A stretch of DNA of 10,653 nt from Clostridiaceae bacterium (lineage in GTDB: Bacteria; Bacillota; Clostridia; Oscillospirales; Acutalibacteraceae), in assembly GCA_016303035.1 (NCBI GenBank), contig JAEDML010000026.1, positions 1-10,653 on the forward strand. Direction: 5' to 3'. Of this stretch, positions 1 through 6,245 are shown piece by piece. Made by a program: the position numbers and the translations under genes. Under the pieces are notes generated by a model. The model saw only the letters and a program-made list of their open reading frames with translations. It did no database searches and was not told the origin of the DNA. Numbering within the stretch: position 1 is the first letter of the stretch; each line of letters begins with the position of its first letter.

Positions 1-67
1 TATTATATGATATACTTAATTAGATTATTATAATATATTATTATATATATAAAAGGGTGGTAAAAAA
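1..67 (+). promoter_or_regulatory. A/T-only leader and probable promoter of dnaA, with ribosome-binding site
   Basis: The first 50 bases contain only three G or C residues. A perfect TATAAT lies at 29-34, but no convincing -35 box is seen 17 bases upstream, and in DNA this A/T-rich a -10 match is weak evidence. The purine-rich AAAGGGTGG at 52-60 sits 7 bases before the dnaA ATG and is a good Shine-Dalgarno site. No DnaA box is visible here. Origins of this type often have a second box cluster upstream of dnaA, which would lie outside the window. The promoter is inferred; the ribosome-binding site is seen. Confidence 0.4.
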
Positions 68-1411
68 ATGCAAATGGAATCGCTTTCGGACATCTGGGCA
101 GCCGTTACAGATGAATGTAAAAAGAGCATTTCCGAGACGTCTTTTGACTGTTTCCTTACCAAGCTTAAACCCGTTGCCCTTGAGGCGGGAGAATTTTATA
201 TTTCAATCAATAACGAATATATGCGCGGCGTTATAGAGCAAAACTACACCGGCGTTTTAACCAAGGCTATAAAGGCGGTTATGGGGGTTGATGTTAAGCC
301 GGTAATAATTTACGAGGATGAAGAAATAAAAATTCAGAACGCCGAAAAATACAGCGAGGGTCTTTCGTTTGAAGATTTTTTCACCTTTGATAATTTTATT
401 GTGGGCGCTACCAACCGTTTTGCCCACGCCGCTTCCTTTGCGGTTGCAAATAATCCTAATATAATCTACAATCCGCTTATAATATACGGAAATTCGGGTG
501 TGGGAAAAACCCACCTTATGTTGGCGATAAAAAATCATATAAAAAAGCATTTTCCCGGCAAAAAAATAGAATATACCCGCAGTGAGGATTTTACAAATCA
601 GCTTATAAAGGCTTTGCAGGACGGTAAGCTGGGACTCGGAACCATCGATGATTTCAGAAATAAATACCGCAATGTTGATGTTTTGCTGATAGACGATATT
701 CAGTTTATCGCCGGCAAGGAACAAACGCAGGAGGAATTTTTCAATACCTTTAACACCCTGCTTCAGAAAAACAAGCAGATTGTCGTAACACTTGACCGTC
801 CGCCTAAGGAAATAAAAACCCTTGACGACCGTATACGTTCAAGATTTGAGAGCGGCCTGTTTGCGGATATAGCATCGCCCGATTTTGAGACTAGGGTAGG
901 AATCATAAACAAGAAAGCCGAACAAAACGGAATAAAGATAGACGAAAATCTTAGCTTTTATATTGCGGAGCATATAAAAGTAAATACGCGTCAGCTTGAG
1001 GGCGTCGTAAAAAAATTACAGGCGTATATAACAATACAAAACAAAGTGCCTACTCTTTCGGTTGTACAGGGCTTTATAAAGGATGTTATAAACGATACCC
1101 AACCCGAACCTATAAAAATAGAAAAGATTATTTCCGAGGTTGCAAAAACCTACAATGTATCAGAAGGTGATATTCTTTCAAACCGCAGAACGGCTTCTCT
1201 TGCGCTTGCAAGACAGGTAGCGATGTACATAGCAAGGGAAACTACCGACCTTTCCTACAAGGCAATAGGCGAAAGCTTCGGTAAGGATCACACCACCGTG
1301 CTTTACAATGTAAACAGAATTGAAGAATTTTTAAAGGACAAGCCTTACCAAAAAGAACTTGTTGACGATATTATTAAAAATCTTACGGCTTCAAACTCGA
1401 TGAATTACTAA
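68..1411 (+). CDS. dnaA: Chromosomal replication initiator protein DnaA
   Basis: This is the AAA+ ATPase that binds DnaA boxes, assembles on single-stranded DNA at the origin and melts it. At 447 aa it is close to the 446 aa of B. subtilis DnaA. Domain I spans roughly residues 1-85, and the domain II linker is very short (about 86-98). Domain III has Walker A GNSGVGKT (141-148), Walker B LLIDD (206-210), the arginine-finger motif RSRF (257-260, R259) and the sensor-2 motif NTRQLEG (306-312). Domain IV is the helix-turn-helix, with R374 matching E. coli R399 (minor groove) and D407-H408-T409 matching E. coli D433-H434-T435 (major groove). The usual GGRDHTTV motif is one residue shorter here, FGKDHTTV, and the usual PRQ is ARQ (A381). 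The ATG at 68 is chosen because AAAGGGTGG ends 7 bases before it; an in-frame ATG at 74 is less well spaced. Identity is secure. Confidence 0.98.
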   Translation: MQMESLSDIWAAVTDECKKSISETSFDCFLTKLKPVALEAGEFYISINNEYMRGVIEQNYTGVLTKAIKAVMGVDVKPVIIYEDEEIKIQNAEKYSEGLSFEDFFTFDNFIVGATNRFAHAASFAVANNPNIIYNPLIIYGNSGVGKTHLMLAIKNHIKKHFPGKKIEYTRSEDFTNQLIKALQDGKLGLGTIDDFRNKYRNVDVLLIDDIQFIAGKEQTQEEFFNTFNTLLQKNKQIVVTLDRPPKEIKTLDDRIRSRFESGLFADIASPDFETRVGIINKKAEQNGIKIDENLSFYIAEHIKVNTRQLEGVVKKLQAYITIQNKVPTLSVVQGFIKDVINDTQPEPIKIEKIISEVAKTYNVSEGDILSNRRTASLALARQVAMYIARETTDLSYKAIGESFGKDHTTVLYNVNRIEEFLKDKPYQKELVDDIIKNLTASNSMNY

Positions 1412-1451
1412 ACATTTTAACCTTAATTAACCGAAGACTTATAAAATACAT

Positions 1452-1460
1452 TGTTGATAA
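1452..1460 (-). promoter_or_regulatory. Variant DnaA box, TTATCAACA on the minus strand
   Basis: TGTTGATAA on the plus strand reads TTATCAACA on the minus strand, one mismatch from the consensus TTATCCACA. It is the inverted partner of the box at 1499-1507. It also overlaps a possible -35 hexamer TTGATA (1454-1459), 18 bases before TATACC (1478-1483), so DnaA could both organise the origin and repress a dnaN promoter. The promoter part is weak. Confidence 0.6.
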
Positions 1461-1498
1461 CCGAATTAAAGAAAAGTTATACCCTTTTTATTAAAAAA

Positions 1499-1507
1499 TT
1501 ATCAACA
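1499..1507 (+). promoter_or_regulatory. Variant DnaA box, TTATCAACA on the plus strand
   Basis: This TTATCAACA is identical to the minus-strand element at 1452-1460 and points toward the triplet array at 1564-1584, the same orientation as the boxes that load DnaA onto the B. subtilis unwinding element. It departs from TTATNCACA only at position six (C to A). Confidence 0.6.
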
Positions 1508-1509
1508 TA

Positions 1510-1537
1510 AAAAAAGCTTGTCTTTAAAGGCTTTTTT
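1510..1537 (+). terminator. Weak terminator-like hairpin downstream of dnaA
   Basis: AAAAAAGC at 1510-1517 pairs perfectly with GCTTTTTT at 1530-1537. A further U-G and U-A pair could extend the stem to about 10 bp around an 8-base loop. The T run lies inside the stem rather than after it, and only two pairs are G-C, so termination would be inefficient at best. It might equally be an origin structure extruded from single strands, or a chance result of the base composition. Confidence 0.3.
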
Positions 1538-1563
1538 AAAGTTATAAACCGTTTTAACCGCAC

Positions 1564-1584
1564 TTATTACTACTGTTATTCTTA
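1564..1584 (+). promoter_or_regulatory. DnaA-trio-like triplet array (origin opening element)
   Basis: Read in one phase, this stretch is seven triplets. Five are TTA or CTA; the fourth (CTG) and sixth (TTC) differ by one base. On the opposite strand these read 3'-AAT-5' or 3'-GAT-5', the DnaA-trio pattern known from the B. subtilis origin, where DnaA polymerises on one strand from a nearby box. Here the array follows a G+C-richer patch (ACCGCA, 1557-1562) and lies 23 bases before the dnaN ATG. The position matches the known element well, but function is inferred. Confidence 0.55.
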
Positions 1585-1593
1585 TATTTCTTT

Positions 1594-1600
1594 TAGGAGG
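1594..1600 (+). promoter_or_regulatory. Strong ribosome-binding site of dnaN
   Basis: TAGGAGG ends 7 bases before the ATG at 1608 and fixes the dnaN start. It lies only 9 bases after the triplet array, so the origin opening element and the dnaN translation signal are nearly adjacent. Confidence 0.85.
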
Positions 1601-1607
1601 AAAAAAT

Positions 1608-2708
1608 ATGATTTTTACTGTTGAAAGGGCGTCTTTACTTGACGCGGTTAACAAGCTTCAAAGAGTAGTCGGAGCAAAAACCTCTATGCCGGTGCTTGAA
1701 GGTATTCTTATCTCGGCTGAGCAGGGAAAAATAACCCTTATTTCCTACAATCTTGAAATGGGTATGAAAAAGGAAATATACGCTAAATGCGACGAGGACG
1801 GAGACATAGTAATAAACGCCCGCCTGCTTTCGGAAATACTGCGCAGAATGAACGGTTTACAGGTTGAAATTCAGGCAGATGAAAGACTTAACTGCCACAT
1901 AAAAAGCGGAGAAGCCACCTTTGATATTATGGGTATGGCGGCTACCGACTTTCCCGAAATGCCCTCCGTTACCGACGGAAGCAATATAACCCTTAACAGT
2001 TCTCTTTTTTCCGAAATGGTAAGGGGAACAATTTTTGCCGCGGCACAGACCGAGGGTGCAAAACCGATTCTTACCGGAATAGATGTCATAATAAAGGACG
2101 GAATTATGCAGTTTGTAGCGATTGACGGATACAGGCTTGCAATAAGAAGACAGAGAGTAAATCTTAATAACGATATTTCCTTTGTTGTTTCGGGCAGGGC
2201 ATTCGGCGAAGCTGTAAAGTTAATTGATGAAGAAACCGAAAATATTGATATAAATGTAGGAAAAAGGCTTATCTGCTTTACAATTAACGGATATACATTT
2301 ATTTCCCGTCTGCTTGAGGGTGAATTTGTAAACTTCCAAAAAACAATTCCTACCGACTATAAACAAAAAATTGTAGTTAATACGCACGACCTTATAAATA
2401 CGATAGAGCGAGTTTCCCTGCTTATAAGCGAATCCTTTTCAACTCCTGTACGCTGTTATTTTAACGAGCACAGCGTGGTGTTTACCAGCGCAACCTCTAT
2501 GGGAAGAGCCACCGAAACCTTTAATGCCGAGCTTGAAGGCAGTCCGTTTGAAATAGGGCTTAACAGCAGGTATCTGCTTGAAGCGTTAAAGGCAACCGAA
2601 AATGAAAAAATATGTATTCTTTTCAACGGCTCGGAAGCGGGAGTTGTAATAAATCCCGTAGAGGGAGACGAATTTAAATATATGATAATGCCTATGAGGA
2701 TGAAGTAA
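1608..2708 (+). CDS. dnaN: DNA polymerase III sliding clamp (beta subunit)
   Basis: The beta clamp forms a head-to-tail dimeric ring around DNA that tethers the replicative polymerase and serves as a docking site for repair and replication proteins. At 366 aa it has the normal length for three clamp domains. The pocket motif DGYRLA (173-178) and the C-terminal MPMRMK (361-366) match the conserved clamp protein-binding groove. Several in-frame features such as SMPVLEGILI (26-35) are typical of domain I. The start is set by TAGGAGG 7 bases upstream. The stop codon TAA overlaps the yaaA ATG by one base. Identity is secure and nothing is missing. Confidence 0.98.
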   Translation: MIFTVERASLLDAVNKLQRVVGAKTSMPVLEGILISAEQGKITLISYNLEMGMKKEIYAKCDEDGDIVINARLLSEILRRMNGLQVEIQADERLNCHIKSGEATFDIMGMAATDFPEMPSVTDGSNITLNSSLFSEMVRGTIFAAAQTEGAKPILTGIDVIIKDGIMQFVAIDGYRLAIRRQRVNLNNDISFVVSGRAFGEAVKLIDEETENIDINVGKRLICFTINGYTFISRLLEGEFVNFQKTIPTDYKQKIVVNTHDLINTIERVSLLISESFSTPVRCYFNEHSVVFTSATSMGRATETFNAELEGSPFEIGLNSRYLLEALKATENEKICILFNGSEAGVVINPVEGDEFKYMIMPMRMK

Positions 2709-2920
2709 TGCTTTATACGCCTATACACATAAAAGAAAATTTTATAAGGCTTGATGCGGCTTTAAAGCTTTCGGGCAGGGTAAGCACGGGCGGACATGCA
2801 AAAGTTGTAATACAAAACGGCGAAGTAACCGTTAACGGTGAAATTTGTACAATGCGCGGTAAAAAGCTTTTTTCGGGCGACAGATTTGAATTTGAAAATT
2901 CGGGCTTTGAAATAGAATGA
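2708..2920 (+). CDS. yaaA: S4-domain RNA-binding protein YaaA
   Basis: This is a 70-residue protein that is little more than a single S4 fold. It contains FIRLDAALKLSGRVSTGGHA (12-31), followed by VVIQNGEVTVNGE (33-45) and the conserved region GKKLFSGDRFEF (51-62). The S4 fold binds structured RNA, and members in this exact place between dnaN and recF in Firmicutes are about 70 aa; a link to ribosome assembly has been proposed for them. The ATG overlaps the dnaN stop by one base, and GAGGA at 2696-2700 inside dnaN is its ribosome-binding site. It should not be confused with the unrelated E. coli YaaA peroxide-response protein. The molecular target cannot be told from the sequence. Confidence 0.9.
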   Translation: MLYTPIHIKENFIRLDAALKLSGRVSTGGHAKVVIQNGEVTVNGEICTMRGKKLFSGDRFEFENSGFEIE

Positions 2921-3984
2921 AAATAGAAAATTTTTATTGTAAAAATTTCAGGAATATTGAAGAGCTTTTCTTGTCGCCCGATGACGGTATGAATGTAATT
3001 TACGGCGACAATGCAAACGGAAAAACCAATATTATAGAGGGTATGTGGCTTTTTACGGGGGCTAAAAGTTTCAGAACAAAAACTGATTCCGCGTTTATCA
3101 GGTTAGGAAGAAAAAAAGCGGAAATAGGTTTAAACTTTTTTTCAAGCGGAATAAAAAAGGAAGCAAAAATAGAAATAGAAAACCGACGAAACGCCTTTTT
3201 AAATGAAAACGCGCTTTCAAGTCCGTCAATGCTGGCAGGTGAATTTAACGCAGTAATTTTTTCCCCGTCCGACCTTGAAATTATAGGCGGAGCGCCGGCG
3301 ATGAGGAGAAATTTTACAGATACCGCGATAGGTCAGCTTTATCCCTCCTTTATTTCTTCTTTAAGAAATTATAAAAGGGCGGTTATTCAAAGAAATAAAA
3401 TAATTAAGGATTTTAAGTTTGATGCAAGTATTTCGGTTTTGCTTGATTCCTTTGAAAAGGAAATAGCCGAAAACGGCAGAAAGATAATTGCGGCCCGAAA
3501 AAAATTTTTAGAGCTTTCAAAACAGTATCTTACCGATATTTACAGCGGCCTTTCTTCTGGAAAAGAGGAGCTTTGCGCCGAATACATTTCTAATTGTAAA
3601 GAGGAAGAGCTTGAAGAAAAGCTTGTCCTTTCAAGAAAAGAGGATATGTTCAGCGGTATTACAACGGTAGGTCCGCACAGAGACGATATTGATTTTAAAA
3701 TAAACGGTATGTCGGTAAGAACATACGGCTCCCAAGGACAGAAGCGAAGCGCGGCGCTTTCCTTAAAGCTTTCACAGGCAGAGGTTATAAAGAAAATTAC
3801 GGGCGAATATCCCGTATGCTTGCTTGACGATGTTATGAGCGAGCTTGACCCGCAAAGACAGAATTATGTTTTAAACCATATAAAAGATATGCAGTCTTTT
3901 ATTACCTGCTGCGACCCTTCAAATGTTAAAAATCTGAAAAAAGGAAGAATTTTCAGGATAGAAAACGGGAGTGTTAAAAACTGA
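2917..3984 (+). CDS. recF: DNA replication and repair protein RecF
   Basis: RecF is an SMC/ABC-type ATPase that acts with RecO and RecR to load RecA at single-strand gaps and stalled forks. This copy is 355 aa, near the usual 360-370. It has Walker A GDNANGKT (30-37), the ABC signature region YGSQGQKRS (270-278), and Walker B CLLDD (301-305) with the catalytic glutamate in SELD (308-311). The middle segment (about 150-245) is the helical arm and is lysine- and glutamate-rich. The ATG overlaps the yaaA stop in ATGA (4 bases), with no clear ribosome-binding site of its own, so translation is probably coupled to yaaA. All ATPase motifs are intact. Confidence 0.96.
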   Translation: MKIENFYCKNFRNIEELFLSPDDGMNVIYGDNANGKTNIIEGMWLFTGAKSFRTKTDSAFIRLGRKKAEIGLNFFSSGIKKEAKIEIENRRNAFLNENALSSPSMLAGEFNAVIFSPSDLEIIGGAPAMRRNFTDTAIGQLYPSFISSLRNYKRAVIQRNKIIKDFKFDASISVLLDSFEKEIAENGRKIIAARKKFLELSKQYLTDIYSGLSSGKEELCAEYISNCKEEELEEKLVLSRKEDMFSGITTVGPHRDDIDFKINGMSVRTYGSQGQKRSAALSLKLSQAEVIKKITGEYPVCLLDDVMSELDPQRQNYVLNHIKDMQSFITCCDPSNVKNLKKGRIFRIENGSVKN

Positions 3985-4247
3985 TGTATATACATTTGGG
4001 ACAGAACACGGTTGTAAAATCCGACAGCGTTATAGGAATTTTTGATATTGAAAGCACAACCGTTTCAAAGCATACAAGAAAATTTTTAACACGGGCGGAG
4101 AAGTGCGGCAAGGTTACAAATGTTTCTTACGAGCTTCCGAAAGCCTTTATTGTATGCTGTGATGAGAATAAAAACGAAAAGGTATATATATCACAAATTT
4201 CCTCCTCTACGCTCTATAAAAGATCCGGTTTTGCAGAAAACCTTTAA
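3984..4247 (+). CDS. remB: DUF370 family regulator RemB (YaaB)
   Basis: This 87-residue protein matches the YaaB/RemB family found between recF and gyrB in Firmicutes. Recognisable parts are the N-terminal MYIHLGQNTVV, the VIGIFDIE block (16-23) and the C-terminal ISSSTLYKRSGF (72-83). In B. subtilis RemB promotes expression of biofilm-matrix genes, and its paralogue RemA is a DNA-binding regulator. Whether this protein does the same here is unknown, and many gut clostridia make no comparable matrix. The ATG overlaps the recF stop by one base (TGATG), with a weak GGGAG at 3967-3971. A 41-base gap separates it from the preferred gyrB start, with no terminator visible. Confidence 0.88.
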   Translation: MYIHLGQNTVVKSDSVIGIFDIESTTVSKHTRKFLTRAEKCGKVTNVSYELPKAFIVCCDENKNEKVYISQISSSTLYKRSGFAENL

Positions 4248-4288
4248 AATATACAGCTTGCTTTTTTAGAAAGGAAATGATTAAGATA

Positions 4289-6232
4289 ATGAGTAACGAC
4301 ATAAATCAGCCTGTTACCGAAAATTACGATGAAAATTCCATTCAGGTATTAGAAGGACTTGAAGCGGTAAGAAAAAGACCGGGAATGTATATCGGCTCTA
4401 CAGGCGAGCGCGGTCTTCACCACCTTGTGTATGAAATTGTGGATAACTCAATAGACGAGGCGCTTGCCGGCTACTGCGATAAAATACTGGTTGAGCTGCT
4501 TGACGACGGAATTATAAGGGTTACCGATAACGGACGCGGAATTCCGGTGGGAATTCATCCGCAAAAGGGAATACCGACGGTAAGCGTAGTTTTCACAATA
4601 CTTCATGCCGGCGGTAAATTCGGCGGCAGCGGATATAAGGTATCGGGCGGTCTGCACGGCGTGGGCGCGTCGGTTGTAAATGCGCTTTCCTCCTGGCTTG
4701 AGGTTGAGGTTAGGGACGGCGAGCATATCTACAAGCAGCGTTATGAAAAGGGCAATATAAAAACAGATTTAACGGTTATCGGCGATACCGATAAAACGGG
4801 AACAACGGTTACCTTTAAGCCCGACCCGACAATTTTTACCGATACTACCCGTTATGATTATGATACTCTGCTTTTAAGACTCCGCGAGCAGGCGTTTTTA
4901 AACGGCGGCATAAGAATTGTTTTAAAGGATATGAGAAGCGATGCGGATATTGAGCTTCGCGAGGATGATCTGCATTTTGAGGGCGGAATAAGGTCCTATG
5001 TTGAATATCTGCTTGAAAAGAGCAAAAAGGATACGCTTAACAATAATGTTATTTATCTTTCGGGAACGGCGAAGGACTCAACCGCCGAAATAGCGCTGAT
5101 GTGGTGCACAGGGTATGACACAAAAATAATGTCCTTTGCAAATACCATTCACACGGTAGACGGCGGTACCCACGAAAGCGCGTTTAAGACAAGCCTTGCA
5201 AGGGTTATAAACAAATACGGCAGAAACTTTAAATTCTTAAAGGATAACGATTCAAACCTTAAATCCGACGATATTAACGAGGGACTTATTGCGGTTGTAA
5301 GCGTAAAGCTTACCGATGCACAGTTTGAATCACAAACCAAGGCGAAGCTCGGAAATACCTCTATCGGAACACTTGTAAACAACATTGTAAGCGAAAAGAT
5401 GTATAATTATCTTGAGGATAATCCGGCAGAAGCCAAGATTATTCTTGATAAATCAATAGCGTCCTCAAACGCGAGAGAGGCGGCGCAGAAGGCGCGCGAT
5501 ATGCAGCGCAGCAAGGCGAGCATAGGCGGCAAAACCAGAATGCCCGAAAAGCTTACCGACTGTATTTCGGACGACCCGACAAAGACCGAAATTTTCATTG
5601 TCGAGGGAGATTCGGCAGGCGGCAGCGCGGTTGAGGGAAGAAACAGCACCTATCAGGCAATACTTCCGCTTTGGGGTAAAATGCTAAATGTTGAAAAGGC
5701 AAGGGTTGACAAGGTTTACAGCAACGAAAAGCTGACCCCCGTTATAATTGCGCTCGGAACGGGTATTGCGGAAAACTTTGATATAAACAAATTGAGATAC
5801 GATAAAATTGTTATTATGGCGGATGCCGATGTCGACGGCTCGCACATCAGAACGCTTCTGCTTACCTTCTTTTTCCGTTATATGCCTGAGCTTATCGAAA
5901 CGGGGCATGTGTATTTAGCACAGCCTCCGCTTTACCGCGTATCAAAGGGTAAGAGATATTTTGACGCCTTTACAGACGAGGAAAAGGACAGATATGTGGC
6001 GGAGCTCGGCGGAAGTCCCGATGTTCAGCGATATAAAGGTCTCGGTGAAATGAATCCCGAACAGCTTTGGGAAACCACGCTTGACCCTGAGCACAGAACT
6101 ATGTTAAGGGTTAAAATGAGCGACGCGGAGCTTGCGGACCAAACCTTTACCACCCTTATGGGCGAGGAAGTTGAGCCGAGAAGAAAATTCATCGAAGAAA
6201 ACGCGGTTTATGCGACCGATCTTGATATATAA
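4289..6232 (+). CDS. gyrB: DNA gyrase subunit B
   Basis: GyrB is the ATPase half of the A2B2 gyrase that introduces negative supercoils. At 647 aa from this start it has the length of Firmicute GyrB, without the extra domain of proteobacterial forms. Visible motifs (numbered from 4289) are the GHKL site EIVDNSIDEA (49-58), GLHGVG (121-126), the Toprim EGDSAGG (439-445) and DADVDGSH (512-519), and QRYKGLGEMN (580-589), which is GyrB-like rather than ParE-like. The start is uncertain. An in-frame ATG at 4277 would add MIKI, but AGGA (4272-4275) lies only one base before it. From 4289 the protein begins MSND, as many GyrB do, though the spacing of 13 is long. gyrA follows after 13 bases. Confidence 0.96.
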   Translation: MSNDINQPVTENYDENSIQVLEGLEAVRKRPGMYIGSTGERGLHHLVYEIVDNSIDEALAGYCDKILVELLDDGIIRVTDNGRGIPVGIHPQKGIPTVSVVFTILHAGGKFGGSGYKVSGGLHGVGASVVNALSSWLEVEVRDGEHIYKQRYEKGNIKTDLTVIGDTDKTGTTVTFKPDPTIFTDTTRYDYDTLLLRLREQAFLNGGIRIVLKDMRSDADIELREDDLHFEGGIRSYVEYLLEKSKKDTLNNNVIYLSGTAKDSTAEIALMWCTGYDTKIMSFANTIHTVDGGTHESAFKTSLARVINKYGRNFKFLKDNDSNLKSDDINEGLIAVVSVKLTDAQFESQTKAKLGNTSIGTLVNNIVSEKMYNYLEDNPAEAKIILDKSIASSNAREAAQKARDMQRSKASIGGKTRMPEKLTDCISDDPTKTEIFIVEGDSAGGSAVEGRNSTYQAILPLWGKMLNVEKARVDKVYSNEKLTPVIIALGTGIAENFDINKLRYDKIVIMADADVDGSHIRTLLLTFFFRYMPELIETGHVYLAQPPLYRVSKGKRYFDAFTDEEKDRYVAELGGSPDVQRYKGLGEMNPEQLWETTLDPEHRTMLRVKMSDAELADQTFTTLMGEEVEPRRKFIEENAVYATDLDI

Positions 6233-6245
6233 GGGGTGAGAAGAA

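Larger units (their letters stand above)
1412..1607. other. Probable oriC: dnaA-dnaN intergenic origin region
   Basis: This 196-base gap is about 76% A+T by my count and occupies the place of the B. subtilis unwinding region, between dnaA and dnaN. It contains an inverted pair of TTATCAACA elements (minus strand 1452-1460, plus strand 1499-1507), an A/T hairpin (about 1510-1537), four copies of AACCG (1429, 1459, 1547, 1556), weaker box-like sequences TTATAAACC (1542-1550) and TTAACCGCA (1554-1562), and a DnaA-trio-like array at 1564-1584. The dnaN ribosome-binding site follows at once. Gene context and motif order both support an origin. No exact TTATCCACA is present, so box assignment beyond the inverted pair is tentative. 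Confidence 0.75.

Noticed and set aside
257..724. Minus-strand open frame of 155 codons
   Set aside because: It lies wholly inside the dnaA coding sequence, has no ribosome-binding site and no recognisable domain. The + strand reading is an unambiguous DnaA.
1423..1430. Palindrome TTAATTAA
   Set aside because: An 8-base A/T palindrome is expected in DNA of this composition and matches no known origin element.
1454..1483. Possible dnaN promoter (TTGATA, 18 bases, TATACC)
   Set aside because: The -10 matches only four of six positions and the region is very A/T-rich. It is mentioned under the DnaA box but not called as a feature.
4248..4276. Riboswitch or terminator between remB and gyrB
   Set aside because: The gap is too short for a riboswitch and shows no stem; only a ribosome-binding-site-like AAAGGA is visible.
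4277..4288. Upstream ATG for gyrB, adding MIKI
   Set aside because: The purine block AGGA ends one base before this ATG, too close for normal use, and the GyrB-like MSND start lies at 4289. It cannot be fully excluded.
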